This document shows positions 24,337 through 35,242 of a DNA stretch of 64,000 nt, piece by piece. The DNA comes from Cladorrhinum sp. PSN259 (Eukaryota > Ascomycota > Sordariomycetes > Sordariales > Podosporaceae). The translations under genes were made by a program, and so were the position numbers. The stretch spans positions 121,712 to 185,711 of the forward strand of contig MU867126.1 in the NCBI GenBank assembly GCA_033725935.1. Direction: 5' to 3'. Each line of letters opens with the position of its first letter. Positions within the stretch are counted from its first letter, which is position 1. A model generated the notes under the pieces. It had not been told where the DNA came from and ran no database searches. It saw nothing but the letters and a program-made list of their open reading frames with translations.

Positions 24337-25357
24337 ATTACTGGGATTTTTATTTTGTTGATATTTCTTTTTGACTCGTAGCCTTAATAGATATGATTTT
24401 CTTCAAAATTTTGATGTTTTCTTGACACAGAATTTTTTTTTTTTATAAAAAAAACATTAATTTTTTGAACGCTAGTTTTCTACATTGTATGCATAGCTTC
24501 ATTGACGCAATTTAAACATTTTCTCACGTATGGGGTCTTTTCCGTTTTCCACTAGACAAATGTCCCAGTGAAAGATGACTGTGAAAGATGACACACAGAG
24601 ATAAAGTTGATGTTGTTATTTAATGCGGGCCAGCTGCTGGAAGTGAATTCTTTCCAGGAACGACCAATGGAGAGTACGGTTGTTGAATAAAAGACCACAA
24701 CCGACCATGACAGTAAAGTGACAACATGTGATGAATGAAGCAGCTTCTCAATCAATTCTTCAAAGCCTTTCAGCCCCAATAAAATGTCTAGCTAACGCTT
24801 CGTCCATCCACGCCTTTTGCCCGTTATTGGCATGACAACCTTCAAAGCAAAATAATTGAGTAGTATGTTGTTACAAAGTCATAATCCCGCTGTGTAAGAC
24901 TGTTGCTATATGCGAAACCTTACAGGAGCCGCAGCCAGCCTAGCACGCCTTTCATTCCGGAGGGATCTTTCCACCAGAACAACGTAGTCCCAGCCATGAA
25001 ACCCGTGTTGGCCGATCGGGATTTAATACCACAAACGGAGGAGGCCGTTAAGGCATATAAGTGGCCGTCGCACAGTCTTTTCTGTTGCGATGGACTCAAA
25101 CCAATGCCCACCGACCAAACCTCGATATCAAAAGGAAAATTAAGTCCAATGAGACAGCAATCGTCGCGTAGCAAACAGCAAACTCGCACCGCCAAACCAA
25201 CCACCGCCCCTATTCAATATCGCCTGTACCCGAGAGGGGCCATTTTGACTTTTATAAATGTCGATGTTGTTGTGACGTACCCCTTGTCTTCCGAAATTCG
25301 AATGCCCACCAAGAAAAAAAAAATTCAGCCCAAGTGATCCAGTTTTCTGCCAACTCT
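24337..25357. other. Intergenic region with convergent 3' ends
   Basis: The 3' flanks of the Cys-rich gene (+) and H2A.Z gene (-) meet here. The left part is very AT-rich (24340-24500). The short open frames around 24.9-25.3 kb lack supporting features. Confidence 0.5.
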
Positions 25358-26265
25358 TTACGCCTCGATGGCCTTGGCCTTCTTCTTCTGCTCCACCTTG
25401 AGAAGGAGAGCGCGGTTGATATGAGGAAGGACACCACCAAAGGCGATGGTGGCTCGGATCAGGGTGTCGAGTTCTTCATCACCACGAATGGCAAGCTGGA
25501 GATGGCGAGGAGTGATACGCTTGACCTTGAGATCCTTGGCGGCGTTCTGCAAGAAAGATGGGTTAGCTGTCGTTTATTGCAGGCAGATGAAGATCAATAC
25601 TTACTCCTGCAAGCTCGAGGACTTCGGCAGTAAGGTATTCAAGAACGGCAGTAACGTAGACGGCTGCCTTGGCACCCACACGCATTTTGTTCTGCGTGTT
25701 TTGCTTGAGGAAGCGCTTAACACGACCGCAGGGGAACTGGTGCGCAAAGAGTTAGCGCGATGAAGATATCAAAGCTGGCCCCAAAAAAGACAAAGAAAAA
25801 CACCCCGCGACGTCCAAAACGAAACCTGGATTCGGTAGCATTGGCGCCTGATCACAACACCAAACTGAGCGAGAGAGGATGTTGGGTCATCGGCGGTTGT
25901 TTGTGCGGTTGCCCGGAATAATCAATCGCAGGCGCAAATAATGCGCAACGAACCCCACAGCCAAACTCGTATCAAAGCATCGCGGAAGTGCAGGGTAACC
26001 GATATGAGGGTCGACAACATCAGAATTCCGGGGAATGCAGGCGAAACGCGTAACGGATATGGAGTCGGGGGGATCAGGTGGTGTCGATGCGGCCAAGGAA
26101 ACCAGGGCAACAACATAAAGCAGAAAAAAAAGAGAAAAAATGAACGCGACATACCTGCAGACCAGCGCGCTGGGAGTGGCTTTGCTGCTTTTTGGGACCT
26201 TCAACACCAGAGGTCTTCCCGCCGGAGCTCTTGCCGCCTGAAGACTTGCCCTTTCCGCCGGCCAT
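25358..26265 (-). CDS. HTZ1: Histone variant H2A.Z
   Basis: H2A.Z replaces H2A in nucleosomes near promoters and is deposited by the SWR1 complex. Three exons (26265-26155, 25736-25605, 25546-25358) give 143 residues. Introns are 418 nt (25737-26154) and 58 nt (25547-25604), both with canonical ends; exon borders fall between codons. The Gly/Ser/Lys N-terminal tail and the core RAGLQFPCGRVKRFL are present. The variant-specific C-terminal segment (LAIRGDEELDTLI, then ATIAFGGVLPHINRALL) separates it from canonical H2A, and there is no SQ-type end. In the segment before RAG the protein has SHSQ, where many H2A.Z have SHSA. The first intron is long for this genome and could host regulatory sequence. 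Confidence 0.97.
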
Positions 26266-28945
26266 TATGATTGTGGTGCGAAGGTATTGGTGGTGATATT
26301 ATAAAGGATGGGCGGGGTGGTTTGCGGATTGAAAATAGCGTCGCAAAAAATGGAACCAAGGAATATTTGACAGATAACAGCTATCAAATGAAGATGACGC
26401 GACGTTGGTTGGTTTGTGACCGAGTGGTGGAGTTGTGAAAATGATAGTGGACAAGTTTTGGCTCGCGACGGCGGGTGTTGACGAGTCAAAAATTCGGCAG
26501 GCTCGCTGATGATGCTTCGGATTGCTTGTGTTGTGTTTGCTGCTGCTGCTGTTGCCAGGAGCTCTTTCCCTCTGCTTCTGGCTTTGCACCGCGCCCCTCC
26601 CAAGCTAAGCGAGCTTTGTGCTGCTCTTCGCCCAGCGTGCACAATTTTGTAGGAGGCAGGGGGGAGGTTGGTACGATGCCAGCTGCTGGCGGTCCTTCGG
26701 AAGCTTGGCGGATTTGGGTGTACGGAGGTCGAAAGATGCAGGTGTGCAATTTGAGAGCGGATGCTGCGAATGCGAGCCTGCGAGCATCAAGGGGTGCTGC
26801 TGGGAGGCGGGGAGCGACACACTCTGTGCGCCGTCCGAGTCCAAAACCCCAACAACCGTTGCCCAACACATGCTCTGAGACCATCTCATGCCTTGATGAG
26901 ATGTAGTCCCGCAAGTCAAGCTTGTACCGAGATGCCAAAAGGCAGCAGCTGTGGTTATCAGGGGCACAACATACCTCGACTTTCAGTGCTGTGTGTCGGC
27001 ATCTTGCAGAGTCTTACAATACTGTGTCCAATGCCACACATCCAGCGCTCTCACGAGGGCTCAAAAAGGCCGAAAGTCTTTTGAAATAGGGCTAAAAGTA
27101 TCATGTCGACGTCTTCACACCATTTCTGGACGTTGGTGTGGTGTTTGAATGAGAGCTCAAATTGTGTCTGAATGTCGATTTGGAGGACAATCTTCAACTT
27201 GGGAGGTCAACCATTCATGCCCCACTTCTCAGTGGTCCGGGCTGTGTGTGGGCGCGAGGTGGGCTCGTGGGTTTTGGAGTGTGGCGTTGTGAACCAGAGG
27301 TGGCTCAAGCTTCTTTGGTGCTACAGAATATTTTCTGACTGGCTCCAAAATGGACCTGGAGTCTCGCAGTGGGGACGCGGGTTCCCTCCTAGTCCGATAT
27401 CGATAGCGCTTGTGCCTCGCCAACAGACACACACTGACATCATTTTAAGCTCCAAATAGATGGAGAGTTATTGGGGAACATTTGACAATTCTCACGCAAC
27501 CGGGGGCACTGGACATTCCAGGTTTCCAGGTTGTTGAGCAGTTGTGTTCTGGATCTGCCTTCCGTTTCCTTAGGGCCATAGGGGAAACGATCACGCATGA
27601 CCCGCCATTGGCGAACTCTATCTGGGACATGGACAAAGAGCACGGCTTGTGAGGGGAGAGAGAGATACGCTTTCGCGGCCTTGAGGTTCCCCTCCAATTT
27701 TCCATCTCTCTTCAACACGAGAAGAGATGATTGAAGTGGCTGGCGAAATATTGGGCGAGAACCCAAGGTACTGGACACATCCTTTTTTATTGACTGCTAA
27801 CTGTTCTGTTTTACCGATGCGACCAACTGGATCAACTAGAGCGAGCACGCGCGCTTAGAAATCCGATGCGACGGAAGAAACCTGCAGGGGCAGACACACT
27901 GGACACTCTCACTGATGATGTCTCACATCAACGGTCATCGGTCATCGCATCTCTTCAACTGACTTCGCCGTTTGCTCCCAGTCTCTGTCCGCCAATATGC
28001 CTGGTACTGTTCACTAAATCATGTGCGAAGTTGCTGTGCTGATTGTTGGGCCTTTCTGCCTTGAGGACAACTTAATGCTGAGCCGACCCCCGCTTGAGAC
28101 CGCCGTGGATGGCCCATCAAGGAAAACAAAACACACAAAAATCCGCAACTCGCCCCCGGTGACATGCCGTTTTTCCGCGATGACAACAGACAATGCTCAT
28201 TCGGAAAGAAAATTCTAAAATTCGGCCCTCGAGCTGAAGCCCTTCAACTCCAGCTTTCCAAATTTCCCAGCCATCCAACATACAAATTGGCCAAAATGGC
28301 CTGTTCGATCCACACCTTTGGCGGAGCTGACACTGCCAAACGGCACAGCCTCGACAGACTTCTGAACAGCTCACAGGATCAACAAGGCAGAATCTCTTGG
28401 TGGTGCGGTGCTTGATCGCTCAAACAACCCTTGCTCGTCTAGGTTTCCAGTACCCGCCGAGCCCCTGGACATTTGCAGCCAAGGATCCCCGCATTTGTGC
28501 ATTTTGTTTCTTTCCAAACAGTGAAGCCTGGACTTCTGGGTTTCTACGAGACCGTCGCACCGTCCCTGGGCCAAGAAATGCGGCCGACCGGACCTGGAGG
28601 CGGCGTGTCAGTCCCAGTGTCCCTCATCCTTCTCACAGTTCTCAGCGGCAGCCCACAACGGCCGCCCTGCCTTATTCCCATTGCAATGCATTGCACTTCG
28701 TCGCTTGCCAGAGACCATCCCCGAATCGGAGGCGGCTATTGCATGAACTGAAATAAGTCAAATGTTGTATAAACTTGAATCAGTGTTTCCCGAGCCGCTC
28801 CCGCGCGCCGTATTCTTTTGCCTTTATATACAAGATACCCCAATCTGCCACACCTCAGATCAGATTACACAATATTATTCACAGATTTCACTAAGCAATA
28901 AATTCACCACGACTACAAGGCTCGGGCGCCAACTCTTCCTCCACC
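26266..28945. other. Divergent intergenic region, H2A.Z gene and C2H2 gene
   Basis: About 2.7 kb between two start codons, holding two promoters. No open frame shows a domain, signal peptide or credible splice structure. A CTG-type trinucleotide run lies at about 26538-26556. Confidence 0.5.
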
Positions 28946-31909
28946 ATGGAGACCTCGAACCCAGCGGAGCCTACACCAGTGGCAACCAGCCCGGGGCTCG
29001 GTTCGAATACGTCGTCTACCATCCAGGAGCTGACGAAGCCTACCGAAACCGAGACGCCATCCGCAATGGGTGCCATTCAGGAGAACAAGCCGGCCGCTAG
29101 AGTTGGATTTCAGCATGCTCCTCTCCCATTCCGTGGATTGAAGGAGTCCGTGACTGAGCCTCAACAAGAGAGATCAGAGGGTGAGTGGGCCAACAGTTTT
29201 GCAGAGCGCCGTTCATATACCGGATGGTCCATCGCTGCTGCTTCAACCTTCACCGAATGCACCGAGCCCGACCTCGAGAGTCCCGGTTTTGCTACCGACG
29301 ACGCATACAACTCGGATTCTGAAGTCATCACGCCCGCTATATCTCGGACCTCAAGTATTCCTGTTCCAGTTCGCAGACAACAAAGCTTCTGCCCGCCTTC
29401 TCGAGTATCCTCATTCGCCTCTAGTGACCGATACGGGACATCCCCAGAGAGTAAAGGACCCGCACCAACTCTCCCCTGGCAACGTCGGCCGAGTGACATG
29501 GCATCATCTCCGAGAAGGTCAAGGCTTTCCAGCCTGAACATCTCCCAGCCTGGATCAGGGCTCGCTCGGGACTTTTCACACCCTTCACCAATTGCAGAGG
29601 ACGCCAGGTCAGCACTCAACTCTGATGAGGAGCACGAAGAGGATGAGAGGAACAAGGCCGAACGCCTTCACGAGGACAAAGGCAAAGGAGTCGAAGGCGC
29701 CAGAGAGCCAGAGATCCTCAACCCAGTCCAAGAACACCAGACATTCCCTCAGTCAGAAGGCAACGATGACCAGTTCCATTCGTCAGAAGGTGCCCATACG
29801 CCAGATTCAATGAGCGAGGCAGGAGAGTTGTCGAGTCACAGACCGGATGATGGTTTGGTGCAAGATATGTCTGACAAGGTGCTTAAGCACATGTTTGGGA
29901 TTGAGCTTGGCGACCTTCCCCAAGGAATGGCCTCAGCGGCATACGAGTCCATCAGCTACTGCCTTGAAGAGCTTTCTCACATTATCACCCCGGCCAGCCC
30001 CAATAATTCGAGTCCATCCTTCAACCACGCAGGACGCGAAACCGGCTCCTTCAATCATAACATCTCGATCCAGCCCGCCGGCGGCGATGGTAGTCCAGGG
30101 TCTGGCGGAATGGGGGGAGCAAGCCCTGGTGGAGACAACAGGAAAGGACGTCCCAGGAAGCGGCCCGCTGATGGAAACGAAAGGGATGACGACGAAGATG
30201 ACAACGGGGACGGAGATGATGGGTATAGACAGCCGGGCGGGAAGCGACAAAAGGGCGAGCCTCGACTCAGCTGTCCATTCCGCAAACGAAATCCCATCAG
30301 GTTTAATGTTCGGGAGTTCACCAGCTGTGCGACACAAGATTTTCCGGATATGCCACAGCTCAAGCGTCACATCAAAACCATACATGGGAAGAAAGCTGTT
30401 GCACAGCTGCAATGCCCCCGTTGCAAGCAGACTTTTGAGAGTCACGAGGCCTTGCATGAGCATTCTACCCGTCCGCTCGAATTCATGTGTACTGCCCAGG
30501 ATGAGCGCCAAAACAGCAATCCCGAAGACGGAATCACGAGCCAGATTGAGGACTTGCTCAACGGACGCAAGGCAAACAGCAAGGTTGACAACTGGGAAGC
30601 TCTTTGGCACGTCCTATTCCCCAATGACTCCTCCGACGTCGTTCCCTCTCCCGAGTTTATTCCCCCAACAGAATTGGACGAGGTTCATCAAGAGTTCATG
30701 ATGTCCCTCGGTTCACTGAAGGGCCAACTCGGGCAAAGCTTCGACGAGCTGAAGAAGAAGATGATGAAACCAGACAGGGAGGAAGCAATAATGGGCATGC
30801 TTTATATCTTTCAGCGGTACACTGATTTTGTCTTTGACAAATCGAGGTCGAATACAGCTTCGGCTAGCTGCAGAAGAAAGACGCGTAACCATCACAACTT
30901 GAAGCCTGGCCCTCAACACTCCAGGCGAGGCAGCGCGACGCGGTCAGTCCATCGGATCCAGAGTGCTGAGAGCATGGCCTACCACTACGACCAGAGCGGC
31001 AATCCGTCCTCGATGGGAACTCCCGAAAGTAGCAACCAACTCTCCCGGCCGCCACCTATCCAGACAAATACTCCGTCGCCAGGCTACCACGGATCCATGA
31101 ACGCATCGCCGGGAGGTTTCCCAAGTGCAATCAGCACAAATGCCCTTAGTCCAGATGCTCTGACAACACCGATTAATCCCCTCACAGGGCAACCGCACTT
31201 CCCCGTCACCATTGCTCCTCCAGCCGAAGGCGTAATGCCTGTGCCGAGTCATCTCGGTAGTCCCATGCACCCGCAGAATCCGAACCACCGGCGGATACCC
31301 ACCGGCGACTCGGGAGTGAGTCTCGGGCAAGGGGGGCTTATGATGTCTCCAAACGCCGGCGCGGCGCCACCAAATGCCATGTTTGGCACTCTTCCGGTCA
31401 GGCAACAAGGCCTCAGGGCCAACTACCAGCCAAGTTCAGCTGGGGCGAGCCCGATCAACTACCAGCCGAGTTCGACAGGCACAAGCCCGATAAACAACAA
31501 TATGGCTTTTTTTGGCGGCGCCCAACAAGATATGCACATGGCACAGCCTCAGATGGCGATGCCAGGGCAACATCAGATGAGACCTCAACAGAATTTGACG
31601 GTCCAACAGTTGAGACGGCTGCATGTAGAGCAACAGAGGCTCGAGCAGCTCCGGCAGCAGCAGCAGCAGCAGCAGCAAATGCAACAACTTGAATACGAAC
31701 AGCAATTGCAGATGCCAGTAGATTTTGCAAAGGAGCCCTGGAGTACTCTGATACAGAATCTGCCCGCTCAGCCAGCTCTGGGAGGGCATCAAGAGTTCAC
31801 ATTTCAGCTACAACCTGAAGTGAGGGTACAGCCACCGCCGAATCCAGCTTCTCGATTGAACTCTGATCACTCTCCACGGCCCGAGAACAGGGATGGGTTT
31901 CTTGGATGA
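28946..31909 (+). CDS. Large fungal C2H2-type zinc-finger protein with poly-Gln tail
   Basis: A 987-residue single-exon protein, probably nuclear. The N-terminal half is disordered and rich in Ser, Pro and Glu. A Lys/Arg-Asp patch (GRPRKRPADGNERDDDEDD) at about 405-425 may act as a nuclear signal. The finger region starts near residue 442 with the fungal pattern CPFRKRNPIRFN, then CATQDFPDMPQLKRHIKTIH, and a second unit CPRCKQTFESHEALHEH. This layout (CPF-KRNP, then C, H, H) recurs in many ascomycete proteins of unknown role. Residues 600-640 (ELKKKMMKPDREEAI) look helical. The C-terminal third is Pro/Gln/Asn-rich with an eight-Gln run encoded mainly by CAG repeats (about 31654-31677), prion-like in composition. 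DNA or RNA binding is inferred only. Confidence 0.85.
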   Translation: METSNPAEPTPVATSPGLGSNTSSTIQELTKPTETETPSAMGAIQENKPAARVGFQHAPLPFRGLKESVTEPQQERSEGEWANSFAERRSYTGWSIAAASTFTECTEPDLESPGFATDDAYNSDSEVITPAISRTSSIPVPVRRQQSFCPPSRVSSFASSDRYGTSPESKGPAPTLPWQRRPSDMASSPRRSRLSSLNISQPGSGLARDFSHPSPIAEDARSALNSDEEHEEDERNKAERLHEDKGKGVEGAREPEILNPVQEHQTFPQSEGNDDQFHSSEGAHTPDSMSEAGELSSHRPDDGLVQDMSDKVLKHMFGIELGDLPQGMASAAYESISYCLEELSHIITPASPNNSSPSFNHAGRETGSFNHNISIQPAGGDGSPGSGGMGGASPGGDNRKGRPRKRPADGNERDDDEDDNGDGDDGYRQPGGKRQKGEPRLSCPFRKRNPIRFNVREFTSCATQDFPDMPQLKRHIKTIHGKKAVAQLQCPRCKQTFESHEALHEHSTRPLEFMCTAQDERQNSNPEDGITSQIEDLLNGRKANSKVDNWEALWHVLFPNDSSDVVPSPEFIPPTELDEVHQEFMMSLGSLKGQLGQSFDELKKKMMKPDREEAIMGMLYIFQRYTDFVFDKSRSNTASASCRRKTRNHHNLKPGPQHSRRGSATRSVHRIQSAESMAYHYDQSGNPSSMGTPESSNQLSRPPPIQTNTPSPGYHGSMNASPGGFPSAISTNALSPDALTTPINPLTGQPHFPVTIAPPAEGVMPVPSHLGSPMHPQNPNHRRIPTGDSGVSLGQGGLMMSPNAGAAPPNAMFGTLPVRQQGLRANYQPSSAGASPINYQPSSTGTSPINNNMAFFGGAQQDMHMAQPQMAMPGQHQMRPQQNLTVQQLRRLHVEQQRLEQLRQQQQQQQQMQQLEYEQQLQMPVDFAKEPWSTLIQNLPAQPALGGHQEFTFQLQPEVRVQPPPNPASRLNSDHSPRPENRDGFLG

Positions 31910-32957
31910 TTTGAAGTGTATTTGTTTGTAGAAAAGCTATTGCTATGTAGACGGCGTCGGATCATTGTTTTTTTTTTTTTGCCGGGGGGGGGGGGGGGTT
32001 GGCTCGCATTTATTCGGACCTTTTTTGGGTTGTGCGTTGGTTTGTTGAGTTCTCTCTGCTTGTTTTACGCTCGATTTTCTTCTATTTTCTTCTATTTTCT
32101 TTTCTTCTTTTTTTCTTTTTTTCTCCCCTTCGTGCTCGGTATATACAAGCGAGAAACAATTGGCAGTTATGATACCAAGGCAATAGCAGATATGATATTT
32201 GACATGAAAGAACTCACCTCCAAACGTTGTTGTAATGTGATTGGTTTTCGGCAGCTGTGAGCAGCTGGCCGGATAGATCCGGGACGATGCCATTCATCAT
32301 CCGAAGAGCGAGGTTTGCGGGGCGGGAACGGCTGAATCGTTTTCTGACGGCTGAAAATGTCTCGTCAAAATACCGCGCAGTGTTTTTCTTTTGATGAAGC
32401 AAAAATATCAAGATCTCACCTGGGCAGGAATCTAATGCAGGTCCCATGGAGAGTTCCAAGTTTCCTTTAAATATTCTGATCAATGAGATTGAGAGATCTC
32501 GTTTGGCACATCACCCCACCTTCCATCTTTGGGTCTTCAGGAATATCTCACGTCACCATTTTACTCTAATAGGAAAGGGGAAAGGCGCAATGGTAAACCT
32601 GCCGCCTGCGAAAATCGATCGAACAAACTGCTCCAGATTCCAATCCATCCATGCTAATTTGTCCAACCCTGCCTTCTCTGCATGGCACGCACCCCGCCAT
32701 CTTGTATTACATACCGTGCATTACTCCGTACCTGACCTGACATTTGCCACCTCCGCTTGATTGGGGATAATCCAGCAAACGCAGCATCCTGACAGCCCAT
32801 TTTCGTATCCAAATTTAGGTACCTGACATCTCTCTCCACCCGACAACCAGAATGCCGGGAAAGCTTCTTATTTTACTCTCCCTTCATTAACTTCCACTCT
32901 CTTTCTTCACCAATCACCCCTGACAATTGAAGGTCACTGGCAGAAACACAAAGGGTG
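31910..32957. other. Intergenic region with homopolymer tracts
   Basis: The 3' flank of the C2H2 gene and the promoter of the F-box gene. It contains a T13-GCC-G15 tract and a CT-rich run at 32080-32125. No gene is seen. Confidence 0.55.
31968..31998. repeat. Poly(T)/poly(G) tract
   Basis: Thirteen T, then GCC, then fifteen G on the + strand. The G run could form G-quadruplex-type structure; the homopolymer length may be unreliable. Confidence 0.9.
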
Positions 32958-34384
32958 ATGGCCGGCACTGAGACCGCCGACCCCGAGGTGGAGTCCGTAC
33001 CTGGTGGGGAGACCGGCACTGTTGTACCTCAGCAAACAGCCACCAACACCACCACTTCAACAGCAGGAGATTCACCACCAGGAGGAGAAGGAGGGAACTT
33101 CATCATTCATGGTCTCATCGGCCTCCAACCAGGCGGATTTTCGGAAACAATTAGGAACTCAATCCAGGGCTCCATACTCCGGACCGCCGTCAGGGAGAAA
33201 GAAATAGAAGGCAAAGAAGATGCGCTCGAGGTGGTCAAGTCCAACTCCGCCCGGACCAGCATCAACAGCATCCACACCACAGAGTCCGACACAGAAGCAG
33301 AAGACGAGGTCAATCTCGACGACGAGGAGAAAAACAGCATCGCCCTCCACGGCCTTCGCAAACCCAGAATCCGCCCCGCTCACAACCTCCTCAACCTCCC
33401 TCCCGAGATCCTCTTACTCATCCTCGGCCACACACCCTTTGCAGACATCATTCGCCTGCGCCAGACATGCAAGTTCATACGAGCATTCGCTTCCCCTGCT
33501 CAGATCCGCACACTTTTAGGTCCAGAAGTTGTCAGCCAACAACTGCACAACCACTGCAAGACCTGCCTTTTATACGATCCTTTTGGGAGACAACTTCTAC
33601 TTTCTCCCCTGTCAGAGCAGGGGGGTCACCCGCTATCGAACCAATGCCACGACTGTGCGCTGAGGCGAAACGACAGCCGGATTAAAGTAGGGAAGAAGGT
33701 TTGTCTGGCAGATCATGAGGCGGTCTGGGTTTGTCGGTGGTGCGGGTATCCAATCTCACAAGCGGCTGCATACGGACACGAGCAGTTTCATAGGGAGTGC
33801 TACAGGGGTTATAACGACGCCTTGTTTTTCTTTTTCGTGTTGGGGTTCTTGCAGCTGTTTTTGGGGATCGTGGCGGGCGCCTTGGCTTGGAAGTATTTCA
33901 GGAAGAACGTTCTGGTCTTTGCTCCTTCAGTGGCCTCGTTTGTGTTGCTCTGGCTTTGCCTGGGCTTCATCATCTTCAGGGGCAATCGAAGACGGACATA
34001 CCACTGGACCTTTTCGCTTGAGCTGATTATTTTGGGACTTTGGATACTGCCGGTTTATTCTATTGCCTCCGAGATTGCTAAGCACCCTGAGGATGATGTG
34101 CCTAGGAGTACACAGGCTTCTTTGGCCATGTTTGGGTTGAATATGTGAGTTTGAACCACGTCTGATCTTGCTTCAAGAGAGATGATGCTAATTATCCTCA
34201 CAGACTGTTCCGACTTCTCAACTTGTTGGGCAACGTTATTCTGGTATTCAAACCCGACCTGACCAGAAGACGTCGACCTGATGTGACGGCTGTCAAGAGA
34301 GCTTGGTACAAGGTGGTTTGCTCTCTCGTGTTCTGGACTTATCCACAGTCACTGGAACAAAAACACCCTCCGGATTATTTATGA
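32958..34384 (+). CDS. F-box protein with a Cys-rich middle and three C-terminal membrane helices
   Basis: Likely a membrane-anchored F-box protein, so possibly a substrate receptor for an SCF ubiquitin ligase. Exons 32958-34144 and 34204-34384 join across a 59-nt GTGAGT...CACAG intron, giving 455 residues. The intron-free reading would stop right after the donor. The N-terminal 135 residues are disordered and acidic. The F-box covers about residues 140-190 (NLLNLPPEILLLILGHTPF, then IIRLRQTCKFIRAFA). A CxxC-rich segment follows (CKTCLLYD, CHDCALRR, CRWCGYPIS, then H and C), probably a zinc site. Three hydrophobic stretches at about 285-385 (FFFFVLGFLQLFLGIVAG, FVLLWLCLGFIIF, LELIILGLWILPVYS) are membrane segments. 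The tail is basic. F-box/TM fusions are uncommon. The ATG at 32958 is the start. Confidence 0.85.
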
Positions 34385-35242
34385 CTGGATAATTGTCCAA
34401 AGGCATCGTTTTTTTGTGTTTATTGTCAATTTTGGATCGCCCGCTCTTTGATGATTGAGAGATTCTCACCGTATCTAGCGGAATGGAGACGGTTGAATAG
34501 AAAGTACGTGAATATTTCTATTTTCTGATTTATTCATTCTTATTTGACATGCTGACACACGTAGATGTCGGGGTCTCCGCATGCATGCTTTCCTGTGAGG
34601 ATAAATAGATTCCATAACGCATTCATTGCACACAGCGGTTCCAAACGATGTGGGGGTTTGGTTCAAAATCCCACCCATATATATATTCCCATCAATATTT
34701 TGCCTGCCGCTGCAACACTGCAACCCCCTTTCTGCGAATTTCCCCGCATCTCGTGCCTATGGGATCCTCATTTACCCTCTCTCCACGTGCAGATGGACCG
34801 TTTACCCCTCTTCAAGACTCCAACCAACCCCACCTGATGACCCTTCAACCCAGACGGCCGGGCTTTGACAGGACTCGGATTGGAGGAAAGCTTAGGGGCA
34901 AATATGCAGTAGACAGCAAGCGGTTTGGATGAAATGGTAAATGCCGAATGGTGGGGACTACTGGATACATCCTTTTCCGCCGGTCTGCACCATAAACTTG
35001 AACCAAGTGGAGTTTGGGAAGGGGAGAGCCTGAAGAGGTCAGGATGGGAAACCCCGCACACTACTCCTGCTGTTCCTCTCTTTCCCGTCCCTCGTTTTTG
35101 CTTCATCAACGGTTGTCCCCCTCCTCCTTGACGGCCCGGTCCCCTTCTCTCTTTCCTTTTTTTCTTTCTTCTTATCTCACCCCTTTTCTTCTGCAACCCC
35201 ACCCCCTTACCCCAAATAAACAAACAAACAACCAACAAAACA
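34385..35242. other. Intergenic region upstream of the MetE-like gene
   Basis: Short 3' flank of the F-box gene, then the MetE-like promoter. A CT-rich stretch at 35140-35215 just before the start codon is typical of a highly expressed fungal gene. No gene is seen. Confidence 0.6.
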
